From assembly GCA_021234155.1 (NCBI GenBank), contig JAJEKV010000005.1, positions 17,592,089 through 17,656,088 on the forward strand: a stretch of DNA of 64,000 nt, in the 5' to 3' direction. Shown one piece after another: positions 1 through 11,490 of this stretch. A program made the position numbers and the translations under genes. This stretch comes from Isoetes taiwanensis. Lineage: Eukaryota; Streptophyta; Lycopodiopsida; Isoetales; Isoetaceae. The notes beneath the pieces were generated by a model. The model did not search any database and was not told where the DNA came from. It was given only the letters and a program-made list of their open reading frames with translations. Numbering within the stretch: the stretch's first letter is position 1; every line of letters begins with the position of its first letter.

Positions 1-42
1 ATTTAAGGTTCTTTTCGCAGATTTGCCCTTTTATTTCGAGAT

Positions 43-425
43 TTGTTTTTCTGTTCTCGCTTCTTGAGCTCCTCATCTTCATTGTTGCGGCAGCTTTATT
101 TCTATTTAAATCTCAAAGCTCTAGTATTCTTTTTCTTCGCCTCCGCTTTTCATATTATGTGTGTGAAGCAGGATCGTGATGGAAATGTTTGGAATCTTAT
201 GTTTTTCATTTTAGCAACTTTCGGTGTGGTTTTTAAGACATTTCTAAGTGGACATCTGGCATTGAGAGGCTCCAAGATATGGCGGCAGGAGCGGCAGGAG
301 GCAGCGGCAGGTCGCAGAGGCTTTGAGAAAAATCTGGCCGGACTTGAGGAAGCTGTTCTCGCTCATGGGGCTCTTGAGGCTTTAGTTTTCTTGCATGTTG
401 CCGCAACTGTCATATTTCTATTAAG
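43..425 (+). other. Exon-like open reading frame, unknown product
   Basis: An open frame of about 127 codons, rich in Phe/Leu/Ser at its start, ends exactly at a good plant splice donor (AAG then GTAAGA at 426). A short hydrophobic run near residues 25-40 and another at the end could be membrane segments, but the first stretch is also pyrimidine-rich DNA that would give Phe/Leu by chance. The purine-rich block at 280-340 gives a charged segment. I recognise no domain. It may be a 5' leader plus first exon of the gene whose next piece lies at 568-1120. Confidence is low. Confidence 0.25.
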
Positions 426-567
426 GTAAGAAAGCAAATTTGAGGGCTTTACCAGCATCGATTTTTGTTTGGATGCAGAGGCGAAGAATTTTGGGTTCTG
501 TTTGTTTCTTTTGGATTAACGCAGTGATTTCTCTTTTGGGCTGTAAAGATTTTGGAAAGAATTGGCT

Positions 568-1120
568 ATGGCACAGGTGACAAGACGCGGCCAAGGATTT
601 CCGACCTCGGCCTCTAATTCTATCTGTGCTTCGAGCAGCACCACTCTCAAGGAGCAGGGAAATGCTCTGCCTCTGCAATTCCAATTCCGCCAAAACTAAG
701 TTTGAATCTACGCTGCTGAAAGGGGATTGCAAGGCAAAGATCTGTTCGATTGAATTATGTTGGTCTTTGTTAGAAATAGCAGAGGACCACATGCATGAAT
801 CTGCGCAGCAATTTTTACAAGAGATCAAGGACTTGAGAGTTAAAATTCAAGCCAACCTCCCGTTCTGCAAGGATATGGAGGCCAGAGAAGCAGGGGATTT
901 GATTTTAGAAAAGGCGAAATGTTTAAGAGCAAATAATACTGTCAGATCAGAGCTTTTCCTTTCTGCCATAGACAAATTCAAAGCATCGAAAGCCCTGTGC
1001 AGAAAAGACATAGATTATCATGCCCAAGCACTGTCTCTACTCAGCATTGCCCATGTCTACAACGGATTGTCCATGGACAAACAAGCAGAAACCCACTACC
1101 AGAGTTGCACCAGATGTTAG
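568..1120 (+). pseudogene. TPR-like protein fragment, probably frameshifted
   Basis: From the ATG at 568 one frame reads 43 codons and includes LKEQGNAL, the typical start of a tetratricopeptide repeat. A second frame takes over near 650 and runs to a stop at 1120. Its last third (about residues 125-160) has the helix-pair look of a TPR, with ALSLLSIAHVYNGL then AETHYQSC. The switch of frame at 640-700 without an obvious intron suggests a frameshift or a missed splice. The family is inferred from pattern only. It could be a fragment of a host TPR gene. No further exon is visible before 1340. Confidence 0.3.
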
Positions 1121-1339
1121 CTTACCGGATGTTAGCTTACAGATAATTCATTGATGAAAGGTTTTAGTCGTCAACATCTCTCCCTGTTTGACACCATCTC
1201 TCCCCATTTAACATCGTGGAAAACCAGCGTACATGAAAAAACCTTTTGGACAATGAACAAAAAGCATTCATTTGTGATAGCGAAAAAAACAAAACCTTTT
1301 GAACATTGTGGAAAAAAAAAAGCATTGTTTTGAGTTAGA

Positions 1340-2640
1340 TTTTTTGTGTTAGACGATGATGTCTTGATGTGCAAATCACAACTTGGTGTAATGATTACTT
1401 ATAATCATTTTTTGATGTGACATCTTTTGCATGCACATAATAGCTCCTTCAACAAATTAAATTCCTATCTTCTTCACGATTTGGGAAGTGACAACATGGC
1501 CCTTTTCCTATTTATTTGTAATATGGCCCTCTTTCTAACTCATGCTCGCAAAGTGAATCTCAAAATTTGAACCTCATTTTGAGAGACTTGAAATAACACT
1601 ATTTTCTTTAATATGAGGGCAAAGCATCATGGCTTGAGATTGTTTTTCACTTGGAAGATTTGCTTTACTAAGTTTATTAAATACTTTATGTGATGGGCTT
1701 TCCAGTTTATAATAGCATGCCCATGCCTAAAATCCTCACTGCAGTAGTTCTGTGGGCCTAGCTTGTAGTTAAGAATACCCAGGTCTTACATATGAGATCA
1801 TGCAAAAGTTCAGAAGAGACTGAAATCATCTCTTTTGAATCATTACAATATTTTTTCTACGGATAGTGGAAGCGTGACGTTTCCCTGAAATATACGGTAC
1901 AAATATGTATATTTCTAAGCCACGTCATCATACAAGCCTACCTTAGTAGCCTTGTATACCATAGAGTGTGGATAAGGGAGCATGGCTAAGTTATTTACAT
2001 AACTTAGCCAACCTTAGGGATGGGCCCATTTCCACATGGTTCCATCTTATTGGGCACCCGCCACACAGACGCACCCAATTGGAGCCATGTGGCATGACAT
2101 GGCAACCATAACATATAAATGGCCAAACCCTAACCCTAGGCCATTTTTTGGCTCCAACAGTCTTGGAACATTGTTCACACTCAAAACTTCATTTTGAGAA
2201 CTGCCTGCTATGGCATAGCATAGCACAGCGGCCCCTGAAGCGTGCACGAATTGGAAGGAGCAGGATCTACTTCAAACTCCTTGAAGGCCATGGAGACGCC
2301 GGGAGCAGGAGGGAGTTCCTCAGGAGCAGATATTTGGAGTAAATTCCTTTGTAGATCATTTGGAAGTTAGTATTCCAAATGAGTTAGCATTTCGTATCTC
2401 TAGTAGAGCCATTCTAGAACCCTCAGTTTAGATGTTGAACCCTAATCAATGAACCGTAACTGTAAGTTAGATGCATGTGATTAGGATTAGGTGTTTGCTC
2501 TAACTTGATCAAGATGACATTATGTGGACATCAAGATGATCAAGATGATTTAAGAGGACATCCAAACATTATGTGGATATGTGATGTTGGTTGATTATGT
2601 TTTCTCCTCTTGTATTGAGAAGGGAGGTAGAGACGTAGCG
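1340..2640. other. Non-coding stretch with a promoter-like block
   Basis: No convincing coding sequence. Around 2070-2145 there is a CCAATT box, a TATAAAT box (2116-2122) and an AACCCTAACCCTAGG stretch, a layout that resembles a plant promoter or the U3 region of an LTR. A direct-repeat patch rich in ATCAAGATGA lies at 2500-2570. I see no matching second LTR in the window, so the nature of the block is open. Confidence 0.3.
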
Positions 2641-2641
2641 G

Positions 2642-2659
2642 CCATTATTTAAATAATGG
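2642..2659. repeat. Perfect 18-bp palindrome
   Basis: CCATTATTTAAATAATGG reads the same on both strands. It sits 30 bp from the SINE-like copy at 2689-2792. No function is evident. Confidence 0.6.
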
Positions 2660-2688
2660 TCCTAGTTTAGACCCCTTCGTTTCTATTA

Positions 2689-2792
2689 GATGCGGCCTGT
2701 GCATGGAGCCTACCAGTAGCGGGAATCGAACCGTCCACCCATAGGGATGAACCTCCCAAAACCTCCCATGCCAACCACTGAGGCCGAGCATC
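2689..2792 (-). mobile_element. tRNA-derived SINE-like copy 1
   Basis: Read on the minus strand, it starts with a tRNA-like D-arm region (GGCCTCAGTGGTTGGCATG) and about 40 bp later carries a near-perfect polymerase III B box (GGTTCGATTCCC). The whole 100 bp, including the G-rich middle, is repeated in plus orientation at 40030-40118. Two dispersed copies of a tRNA-like internal promoter, without a full cloverleaf, indicate a short interspersed element head rather than a tRNA gene. The SVA-like or poly(A) tail and target duplication could not be delimited. Confidence 0.55.
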
Positions 2793-2794
2793 AT

Positions 2795-5200
2795 TTATGT
2801 TTGAATTGTAATCCTTAACTAAATTTAAGCTTTAATCATATTGGATAATATTAATGCCCAAGACCCTTAGAGTTAGAACCAAGATCCTTAAGCTAGATAG
2901 AGACCGCATCTGCATTCATCTTAGCTTAGTTGTGGCACTTATCTTGCTAAGTGTCCTCTTGCCTACACATAGGTAATATAATCAAACCATTTTCTTAGCA
3001 ATCCAGCTACTTGCCAAGGGCTTAGAAATTGTTGTCACACGTTGGTATGACACACCAACATGCCCTATAGAAGCACCATAATCAAGTGCCTCCTGCCATG
3101 CCTCTGTATCATAGAAAATTGTCTAGGAATTCATTTTACCTAAGTAATTTAGCCCAACACATCAAGTGCACCCATAAATAAGTCTCCTGACACAACCCCA
3201 TGACAGTAAATAAGTACTTTTCTCACCTCTTAGTAAAGTGCCAAATGCCAACGGGGCCATTTGGGGTTAGAGTAGATAAAAGCTTAAATATAGAGATTGT
3301 AGAGTGAATAGGCATAAATAATTGTTGTTTGTGGTAGTATTAGCTGCCTAGTGTACTTTAGGGCAGTCAAATAGGTCAGAAGAACCTTCATTGCAGACCC
3401 TCGAGCCCTTGACACGGGAGCCACTTGACAACATCGACGAATGTGAAAGCAGAGGGCAACCTTATGAAGGAAACTTCAGCAAAGCAAAGGTCAAGATGGT
3501 GTACAGGGAAGCTTGAACACAAATAATAAAGAGGAACCTACAGAAAGGATGATTGAAACATCAAGACGGGCATCAAGAGTAGACACATGAGTTGCCAACA
3601 AGGGCTATGCAATAGCCAATGGGCATACACCATTGATCACATTAGGGGAGGAACATCTCCTAGACAAAGATATTTTCCAAGTAGCATATTATCTAGAGAA
3701 AGGGCCCCACATCGACGACTACTGCCACAATTTGCCACCAACAAGTAGATGACTTCATCGACTAGTGACATCAAGAGTTTCTAAAAGAAGAGACCAGACA
3801 TATCTCCTAGGAAGAGCAACTATCTCAAATATACAGGCCCATAGTAGTATCAGATCTATACATCAAGCAAATATGCTTTGACTAAGGAGTATTACAAGCC
3901 AGCGAGGACGAGCAACTCAGGAATAGGAGTACGGCCAGACCGCAACCAATTTCCTCCTCGTCAGCCCCAATACTTTAAAGCAGCTACATCAACCTCGATA
4001 GCACCATCTCAAGATCATGATGACCTTCTACCTTAGAGATTGGAGGTCAAACACCTACAAGGAGAGACACCACGGGGGAACAAATACCAGCATTATTAAC
4101 TAATCAAGTAAGATTATAGTCCTTGCACATGGATGCAAATAGAAATTTTTCAGGAAGAGAAGTTGCATAGTTAGAAGTGGTAAAGCACCCAACATTGTCA
4201 TCAGTCTTATAGCAGCAACATGCGACCGCCAAGACAGAGAATCGAATAGACAAGGTCAACACAACAATATCAATTCAGGGAGTGGAGAACATTCCTTCGA
4301 GCTTCTGGGACGAGATATCCAAACCTTACATCCTCAACCACGTCATCAAGTCCACGAGCATGCATAGCTCCACTAATGAAGGAAGTCAACATCAACATTG
4401 AGAACAAGCACAATCAAAATATATTCGACAAAAAGACTAGGGTACATGAATGATTATACAAGGTGATCAGATTTTTCCAACAAAATTGTGGAACATCGCC
4501 ATGCTACCCCAACAATTAACAAGTACACCAGCTTTTCGCAAGCTAGAGGACCTATCAGATAGATGAATATCTTAGAATGATGGGTGATAACATCCATGAT
4601 GGAGATTCAGACAAAATTTCGAGTAGATTTTTGTCATTTTTTTGAAAGGATGGACGTAAGAATTGAGCAAAGCTTCAAGATATATTGGAACCTCTTTGTG
4701 AGCTTGATCATCTCTCTAAACAGGATTCAATAATAAGATCATCGTCGACCATGTATACCAGAGTACCTCCACAACATAAGGAATAATCTGACCAAATGAA
4801 GAGAAGCAATCTAACAAGTCTGGCCAACTTCTTGGATGGCATCAAGGCAAATGTGGGACTATTTCAAGAGGGTGATAATTAACAAATGGGGATCCTAAAG
4901 TATAGATTAGATCTGAAACAAGAATAATAATTTAATTGCTAGTTTTGTGTCCAAAAGAAATGTCATGTCGACAAAATCTTGTGGCCATAGGATTTATGTA
5001 AATAATTCTTTAACCTGTAACCTTGCACCTCCTAGATGGCGAACACCTTTAAGACCAAAACTCTTAAGTCTAAATCTAGACCAGTAATTATGGCAAGGTT
5101 GAGCAATTAGCAGCACTAAAGAAACAAAAGACAAGTTCGACATCAACCTTAAGTAGAGCAAAGTGAAGGGTCGGCGGCAAGTTATGCAACGACAAGTATG
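2795..5200. other. Degenerate non-coding stretch
   Basis: No open frame above about 60 codons on either strand. Between about 3380 and 4900 the sequence has the even, codon-like composition of an old, heavily mutated coding element (many CAAC, ATCAAG and AGGAAC words) and is probably a retroelement corpse. I cannot assign it to a family. Confidence 0.3.
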
Positions 5201-5479
5201 ACCTCATAATAGACATGGAATATTTAAAGTTGGCTAAGGCAATAAGTGATTATCATAAGCAAGATATGTCTATCCTAGCACCGGATGTCAAGCACCTTAT
5301 AATTAAGATTAAAGAAGTAATTACAGTCACGCAATGCATGTCAATGAAGCAATTCACACTGGCCCCAAAATTTGATCCACTGTTGAAAACTCTAATTTTC
5401 TTAGGTCCACATGTACTTTATTCAGAGATCACAAAAAAAGCTACATGTAGATTTGTGGAGGTGTGGTTTTACTAATTGG

Positions 5480-7270
5480 CAGTGTTGTTTTTTAAGTGGA
5501 CAAGGAACGTCCACTGTGGCCAACATGACACAAAGCATATGTCAGATGACAAAAGACACCCTCCTGGAGATTGCCAAGCTTGCTTCATCCAAATCGAATT
5601 CCTAAATTGAGGCCAAATTTTCGAGGTATTTTACCCGTCAATTCAATTTCTGTTTTTCTGTTATTCTGTAAGTGGTTGCTACAGTACAATTCTGAGTTGT
5701 TGTTGCTGATTTGTCTTATATTGTCTCATGATGTAATGTGTATGTCATGTTCAATTCTTTAGGATTTTGCTATTTGCAAACTGAAGTAGTCTGACACAAC
5801 AGTCTACCCCATAAGTTCGAACCCAATAACATCCTTGTTATTGGTCTGGTAGTCATATAATTCCCTTTCGAACCTATATAGATTTCGGACCAATATAGAT
5901 TTTGGTCCAATGTACCATCCGCCAGCACCACATAAATGCACCCTCGGATGGTGTGCCAACATTATTTCTTCTTTTTTGCTTCAGATTCCGCCGTTCTCCA
6001 TCTCCATCTTCTTCAAGATCTTCAGCCATATCCGAGGGTAGTGCAACCTCTGCATGCACGGTAGAGCAGAATGAGGTTTCTATTCTGCAAACAAGGAAAA
6101 TCCATAATTCCATCACTGCACAAGCTTTTGTGCAGTATCTGGATATGGGCACTGTCAGACTCGAGGAGGAGTTGTTCAACTGGGCTATGCATGCATTGTG
6201 CGACAAAAGGTGGATGTGGAATTCACATTTGTGAAAATTTCTGGTGCGTGGGTGCTGATGGAGATCAAAATGCCAACAAACAGTTATGTTGCATGCTGAA
6301 GTCGCCCTGCCATGGTTTTTTCGTTTTTTTTTTTTTGTTCTTATGACCCCACTCTGTTTTATACAGCTTAACTACTTTTCCCACAAAAAAATCTCGGCTT
6401 CTATGGCTTTACAACCCTTTTTGGTTGTTGGCTACTGTAAACCAGTGCTTTTTGTAGCACTACTTTTTGTAATATATGTATTTATATGAATGAAAGCATG
6501 TTTCAATGATTTGCTAGTGTCCTACTAATAAGTTTTTTGGGTTCCTTTGTGTCTGTGCACAGGTTGGAGGTCTAGGGTTGATGAGTAGTTGTTTTGCCCT
6601 ATTTTTTAAGGCTTCCCATTTTCAGTTATGCTTCCCATATTCAGTTGGCACTAAAACTATCTGGAATGTACTTTTTCCCATATTAAATACAGAAACCTTA
6701 ATACATGCTATTGGTCTGTTTGTGAATGTGTTTAATCTGTTTGTCTAATTTGTTTCTACTTCTTCAAATCTGTTTTTAATTCTGTCAAATCTATGTTCAA
6801 CTACAACAACATATGAGAAATAAACAGCAATGTGACGAATACATTCCAACAAAAGTTACTGCTACAGTGTTGTGGTCAATGCCAAATGAATAGTGCATTG
6901 ACCAAGAAAATTTATGGATGCAGCTATTGTAAATCAGACACAATTCACATTGTAATTGGTTAATGAAAAAAGAACTATCTGCCAAATGAATAGTGCCACT
7001 ATCAAGAACACTTAACTTTAACACACTGCAAACAACAATTACACTTGTGGTGTTACATAACAGAAAGTGAGAACAAGAAAGATAATTGTATTTCAACCAT
7101 GTAACATTGTTGTTCAAGCACATCTTCACATGATTTTATATTTTTGCATAACAGATATATGCATTATGTACCAATTATATAGCAGCACTCAATCTGCATT
7201 TACCTGTTCCAGATTCTGGAATATAACATGTCGAATTTGATCCCCTTCTTTCTTCATCCTTTTGTTCATT
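5480..7270. other. AT-rich spacer, no recognised gene
   Basis: Contains a short hairpin (CCAATAAC, 6-nt loop, GTTATTGG) near 5824-5845. Overlapping reading frames at 5874-6234 look like shadows of each other. The minus-strand version has an acidic/basic stretch but no recognised domain. It could be the downstream part of the Harbinger-like element, but I find no inverted terminus here. Confidence 0.25.
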
Positions 7271-7272
7271 AC

Positions 7273-8378
7273 CTAAGTCTCATAGTAATCAATTTCAGGA
7301 ACATGAGGTAGCAATGGCAAGTAATCGAGCTGAAGATCTTGCATGATACAAAAGTTCCACAACACACAAGTAGCATGGATTATTTTGGCAGCTCTACCAA
7401 CATGGATAGGCAATGCCTTTAAAATTCTGAATTTTTCTTTTATGATACCAAAACCATTTTCTACACACACTCTACCTTTGCAGATCCTTTTATTAAATCT
7501 GCCATAGGCTCCCTTTCCATCAGGGAAAACTTTAATCAGAAATCTTCGAGAGGGGCTGAATCCCCAAGCAGCATTGGTGGAATTGTAACAACCACCTCCT
7601 GATCAATCATTTGACCCTGACTAATCTTTTTTACCTCACATCCGAATAAAGAGGGCTCTTGCATTATCCGCTTTGGCAGCCAACCTCTTGTATAACAAAC
7701 TTTTCTTGAATTGATTTGCATCATGCACGTAACCAAATCCCTATTTACACAAACATTAATGAAGAGTCTTTGGTGAGTAACCACACCTTGCATAAGGCGT
7801 GAATGTCTTTTGTGCCCGAATAATAGTCATGACCCTTGTCTTTGCTCCATGGTTTTCTCAGACAAATAGATATGAGATCCATCAACAGCTCCAAATATAT
7901 TTGGTATACCTGTTGCATCTTCAAACTCTTTGTTTATGTCCAACAATCTTTGGCCTGTTGGTAAAGCAATGAACCTCTTGTAAAGCATAGTCTTGGATGC
8001 CAAAGCAAGAGTTATTTTTTTCGTATTTTTCACGCACAAGAGCTTTACCTACATAAAATCTTTGACCTACATGCAGGGGTTTCTCACCATGTGCTAAGAA
8101 ATAAAGCGCCATGGCCACTGCCTTCCTGGGATCAACAGGCGGTCTGACCTTCATTCCAGGTCTGATTAAGTAAGGCACAATGGAACTAAATTCTCAAATG
8201 CAGCCCTCTTCATCCGATAGAACTGGTGCCACATATCATCCTCAAAAGAGGGGAGGCAATTCCAAGCATGGTTATCAATGCTGTCCCACTGTGTTGTCTG
8301 CCTTGGACATACCAAAATCTTCGGGGAGGCCTCCTTTATTTCGAAGAAGCTGCTAGGAAGAGTGTGGATGCTACACAC
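7273..8378 (-). pseudogene. PIF/Harbinger-type transposase (DDE_Tnp_4 / HARBI1-like), broken
   Basis: A cut-and-paste transposase read in order on the minus strand. The N-terminal part has MWHQFYRMKRAAFENL (about 8250) and RPPVDPRKAVAMALYFLAHG (about 8140), typical of HARBI1-like proteins. The catalytic core follows. GAVDGSHI carries the first Asp (7883), LLGDSAP the second Asp (about 7562), and VENGFGIIKEKFRIL the Glu (about 7461). The second Asp and the Glu are some 34 residues apart, as is usual for the family. These blocks lie in at least four different pieces (8378-8166, 8178-7921, 8039-7827, 7793-7536, 7470-7273), separated by frameshifts and stops, so the copy is inactive although all three catalytic residues survive. 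An open frame at 8644-8336 upstream may be part of the same gene. Terminal repeats were not identified. Confidence 0.85.
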
Positions 8379-8796
8379 ATGTAATTAATATTATCTTCTA
8401 CCTCCGCATTCTGCTCTAAAATATCCATTGACCCATCTCGTTCATTCTCTTGTATCAGATGTAGACAGTAGCTTTGGAAAGCCAAGCCGAGTTGAATAGC
8501 CCTCAAAAGCATGGCAATCATGTCCAAAATGACCGGATCCATCAAATAATGCAAATCAGGGCCGAGAAGTCTGATTGTAGAGTTGAGATTGAACAAAAAT
8601 GGCTGCTGAACACAAAATATGGGACAACAGAAACTGGAAAACAAGGATATGGGATATTTCGGTACTCACCAGGAGGCGAAATCTTGACTGTGGGATAATT
8701 CGAGCTTGGAGCTTGCGCCAAGGAAGAGGCGGGAAGAAAAATCCCGGTGGATTCCCTCCCTTTCCGGTGGATCTCCCTCCTAACGGGCCAGTTAGA

Positions 8797-8822
8797 GGAC
8801 GAGAGACATTCGTCTCTCGTCC
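8797..8822. repeat. Inverted repeat, 11-bp arms, 4-nt loop
   Basis: GGACGAGAGAC, loop ATTC, GTCTCTCGTCC. It shares the CTCTCGTC word with the larger palindrome 25 bp downstream. It lies 5' of the Harbinger-type transposase as read on the minus strand. Confidence 0.7.
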
Positions 8823-8846
8823 ATCTCTGAACACATACGGTATAAA

Positions 8847-8880
8847 TTTTATCTCTCGTCGTATACGACGAGAGATAAAA
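8847..8880. repeat. Perfect 34-bp palindrome
   Basis: Two perfect 17-bp arms meet at 8863/8864 with no loop (TTTTATCTCTCGTCGTA and its complement). Such a structure could be two fused element ends or a dimeric protein-binding site. It is upstream of the minus-strand Harbinger-type transposase and might be linked to that element, but this is inference. Confidence 0.75.
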
Positions 8881-8889
8881 AAAAATTGG

Positions 8890-9600
8890 AGCCACAAAGC
8901 CGGAGAGATGATGGATTTTGTCTGGGTATTGAGGCCGTTTGTGTACCCAACAAAGCCTGCCACCGGATTAGCTTGTAGAATGAATTCAAACTGCTTACAG
9001 TCCAGTCGTTTAGATCTATGGACCAATTTGTCTTCTAATATAAAGCATCTCCGATTTAGAGCTTTGAGTATTTCACACGAAACGGATGCTTCCACAGATC
9101 CTTTTTACCTAAGCGTCTTTCTGTTCTATTTTTCTTCCTGTTTGAGTTTTCAACGCATGAGTTTTCTGCCTTTTTTTCTGAAAGCAAAGGATCTGCAGCA
9201 CCAGAGCACAGATTGCTGATCGAATCAAGGGCACGGCGGATGATTCATGCATGGTTAACGCAGTATGAGATTTGTGAAGGTTTTGTGCACAGAATCATGC
9301 CATCAAGGCTTCTGGTGGGCGCTCCAACGCCCCAGCCTCGCCATAGCCAAAAAAATGCCATGACTCACCATGCTTTTTCTCACGAGCACCTGGCATCTCT
9401 GTGCTGTCAGAAATGATGGATTGGGTACAATTCATTGCTGGGGATAGAAAACCACACTCCACAAGTTGGGCGCCCGATCCTCATATTCCTTTACTTGGTT
9501 GGTTTCTAGTTTGGGGAGCACAGAAGAGAGGCCCATTCTCGCCTCATGAGGCAAGAAAAAACTTCTCATCATTTGTTAAATTGTTTAATAATATAATTAA
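8890..9600. other. Spacer with an exon-like minus-strand frame
   Basis: On the minus strand 9095-8885 there is an open stretch of about 70 codons containing LQANPVAGFVGYTNGLNT that does not look random, but I recognise no family. The plus strand from 9213 has a short open frame of no evident identity. No splice pattern could be built. Confidence 0.2.
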
Positions 9601-9680
9601 TTAACCCTGCTAATTATTTATTGTTTAATTAATTAGTTAATTAATTATATTATTTAAGCTATCTAATTAATTTTTTTTTT
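9575..9680. repeat. AATTAATT-rich low-complexity tract
   Basis: Almost pure A/T with overlapping TTAATTAATTA palindromes. No gene. Confidence 0.7.
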
Positions 9681-9704
9681 ATTTTTTCGAATGGTTGTTT
9701 AGTT

Positions 9705-9912
9705 ATGGAACCCCCCTCCCTCCTCCCTTTTGCCCCATTGCTCTCCCCCTTTGTCCCTCCTCCTCTTCCCCATGCCCCCCCCCCTCCCCTCGCCCTTCCC
9801 CTTCCTCCCATCCCCTTTGCCCTTTGCCCTCCTCGTGCTCCTTTGTTTTTTCCCTCCCTCTCTCCCCGCCTCCCCTTCCTTCCTACTCTTCTTTCTCCAC
9901 CACCCCCCTTCA
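9705..9912. repeat. Pyrimidine tract (C/T-rich)
   Basis: About 200 bp of C and T with few purines on the plus strand. All six frames appear open here only because the composition excludes stop codons (proline/serine/leucine one way, glycine/arginine the other). Confidence 0.85.
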
Positions 9913-10072
9913 TTTTCTCGGATTGTCGTATGTAAATGTTATTCTTATTTTATCAAGGAAAAATCTAATAACGATTCATTCGCAACTTACTTTTTTTTGC
10001 ATGAGTCCCATTTTCAGTTCGAGTCTCAAAATTCGAGATTTGTCCCACTTTAATTAAATACGACTTCTAACA

Positions 10073-10195
<123 letters not shown>

Positions 10196-10245
10196 AAAAT
10201 GTATTACGTCTATGGGAGGCCTCGAAGGCCTATTAGACGACAATT

Positions 10246-10917
10246 TTAAATGTCATTGTAAAACAATAGATGAGTTTTTGAGTCCTCGTCTAGCTCATCA
10301 CTCTCACTCAAACTGTCATTATCATCAACATTATGATTATGCATACAAACTTCTCTATATTGTAAAAGCTCAATCAAATACTTCCCTAATATATCCCCAT
10401 TTAGGGTGCAAAAGGTTGGCAGTTCTTCGTAGTATATTCCAAACTTATCACATAATACATTGTATGTCGTACATCGATGCAATGCATGGTCCTCATCCTC
10501 TACATTATCTTTCCCACATATTTTACAGTATCTTTGATCTCTAGGAATAATATATCCCCATCTACCCACTTCTACACCTAAATGATGTGAACTAAGCCGA
10601 ATCCTGCAAATAGCATGTCTTTTTTGGATAGAAATATTTTCCCTCAGGTGCCCTGCCATTTCCAACGTGGGGTTAATATTCTGCTTATACAAAATCATTT
10701 TGGTCTTGGGCTATGACCACATCTTCTTATCTACCTTCTTAGATATCCATTGTCTTAAATCAGATTTTACTAAGACCACTTCATCCCAATATATAGCAAA
10801 ATAACAGGGGGTTCCAGGGGGATTTGATGTGGATGTAAAAATAACAATTCCTGAAATCATAGACCATATATCCCTAAAATAATTGAATGGGTTGTGATAA
10901 AAAAAACATAGATTCAA
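10246..10917 (-). pseudogene. Non-LTR retrotransposon (LINE) ORF2 C-terminal fragment
   Basis: The minus strand encodes the region that follows the reverse transcriptase of LINEs. A basic/aromatic segment leads into RHAICRIRLSSHHLGVEVGR, then a zinc-knuckle-like C-x2-C...H-x4-C motif (YCKICGKDNVEDEDHALHRC, about 10535-10475), then an acidic tail. The Cys/His module after a short R-x-C-R-R-type helix is characteristic of zf-RVT-like tails of jockey/L1-like elements. One in-frame TAG at 10711 interrupts it. No RT domain remains upstream, so this is a 5'-truncated or rearranged copy. Clade unassigned. Confidence 0.65.
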
Positions 10918-10933
10918 GACAAAAAATAATCAC

Positions 10934-11015
10934 ATTAGCTCACCGAATACATTGGTTAAAGTAGTCTTATTAGAACATTGAGTTAATTTTGGTAGAGGTT
11001 CGAGCCCCCGTATTT
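10934..11015 (+). mobile_element. Possible tRNA-derived SINE head
   Basis: TTAGCTCA, then TTGGTTAAAG, resemble a split tRNA A box/D arm. AGGTTCGAGCCCC about 40 bp later is a good polymerase III B box. No cloverleaf can be folded by eye and no second copy was seen, so this is tentative. Confidence 0.25.
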
Positions 11016-11105
11016 CATATTCTAAAATATTAGGCAAAGCCGTATAGAGATTCGATATTCCCTCAAAACCTTAGGCGGAATCGTATTTCATATTTCAAAA
11101 TCATA

Positions 11106-11390
11106 CGCGCCTCCAATCATAAATGACTATAAGGGAAATGAGAGGTGCCCAGAGGCTCCAACATATATACGATCTGGGTCGTAGGATCGAGGAATTCGAC
11201 GATTGTGGTAGTCCAGGGTGCACCTCGTTTAGAATATATAGCAAAATAACATGGGGTTCCAGGGGGATTTGATCATAAATGACTATAAGTGAAACGAGAG
11301 GTGCCCAGAGGCTCCAACATACGATCTGGGTCGTAGGATCGACGAATCCGACGGCTGTGGTAGTCCAGGGTGCACCTCGTTTAGAATATG
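11106..11390. repeat. Tandem direct duplication of about 120 bp
   Basis: The segment starting AATCATAAATGACTATAAG at about 11115 and ending CACCTCGTTTAGAATAT recurs at about 11270-11392 with few changes. The linker (TAGCAAAATAACA, GGGGTTCCAGGGGG) is itself a copy of 10793-10830. No open frame of interest. Confidence 0.75.
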
Positions 11391-11490
11391 TATATCCCAT
11401 TTATTGAGCCACTTCTTGACATCTTAAAACAAACCATTCTTCTTGCCCTTGCAAAGGCATGATACCATATTCTGCTAACATCACAAAAAG

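Noticed and set aside
2125-2142. Telomere-like AACCCTAACCCTAGG
   Set aside because: Only two repeats; far too short for an interstitial telomere.
9659-10057. Several overlapping Pro/Ser- or Gly/Arg-rich frames
   Set aside because: Pyrimidine-rich DNA lacks stop codons in all frames; no domain.
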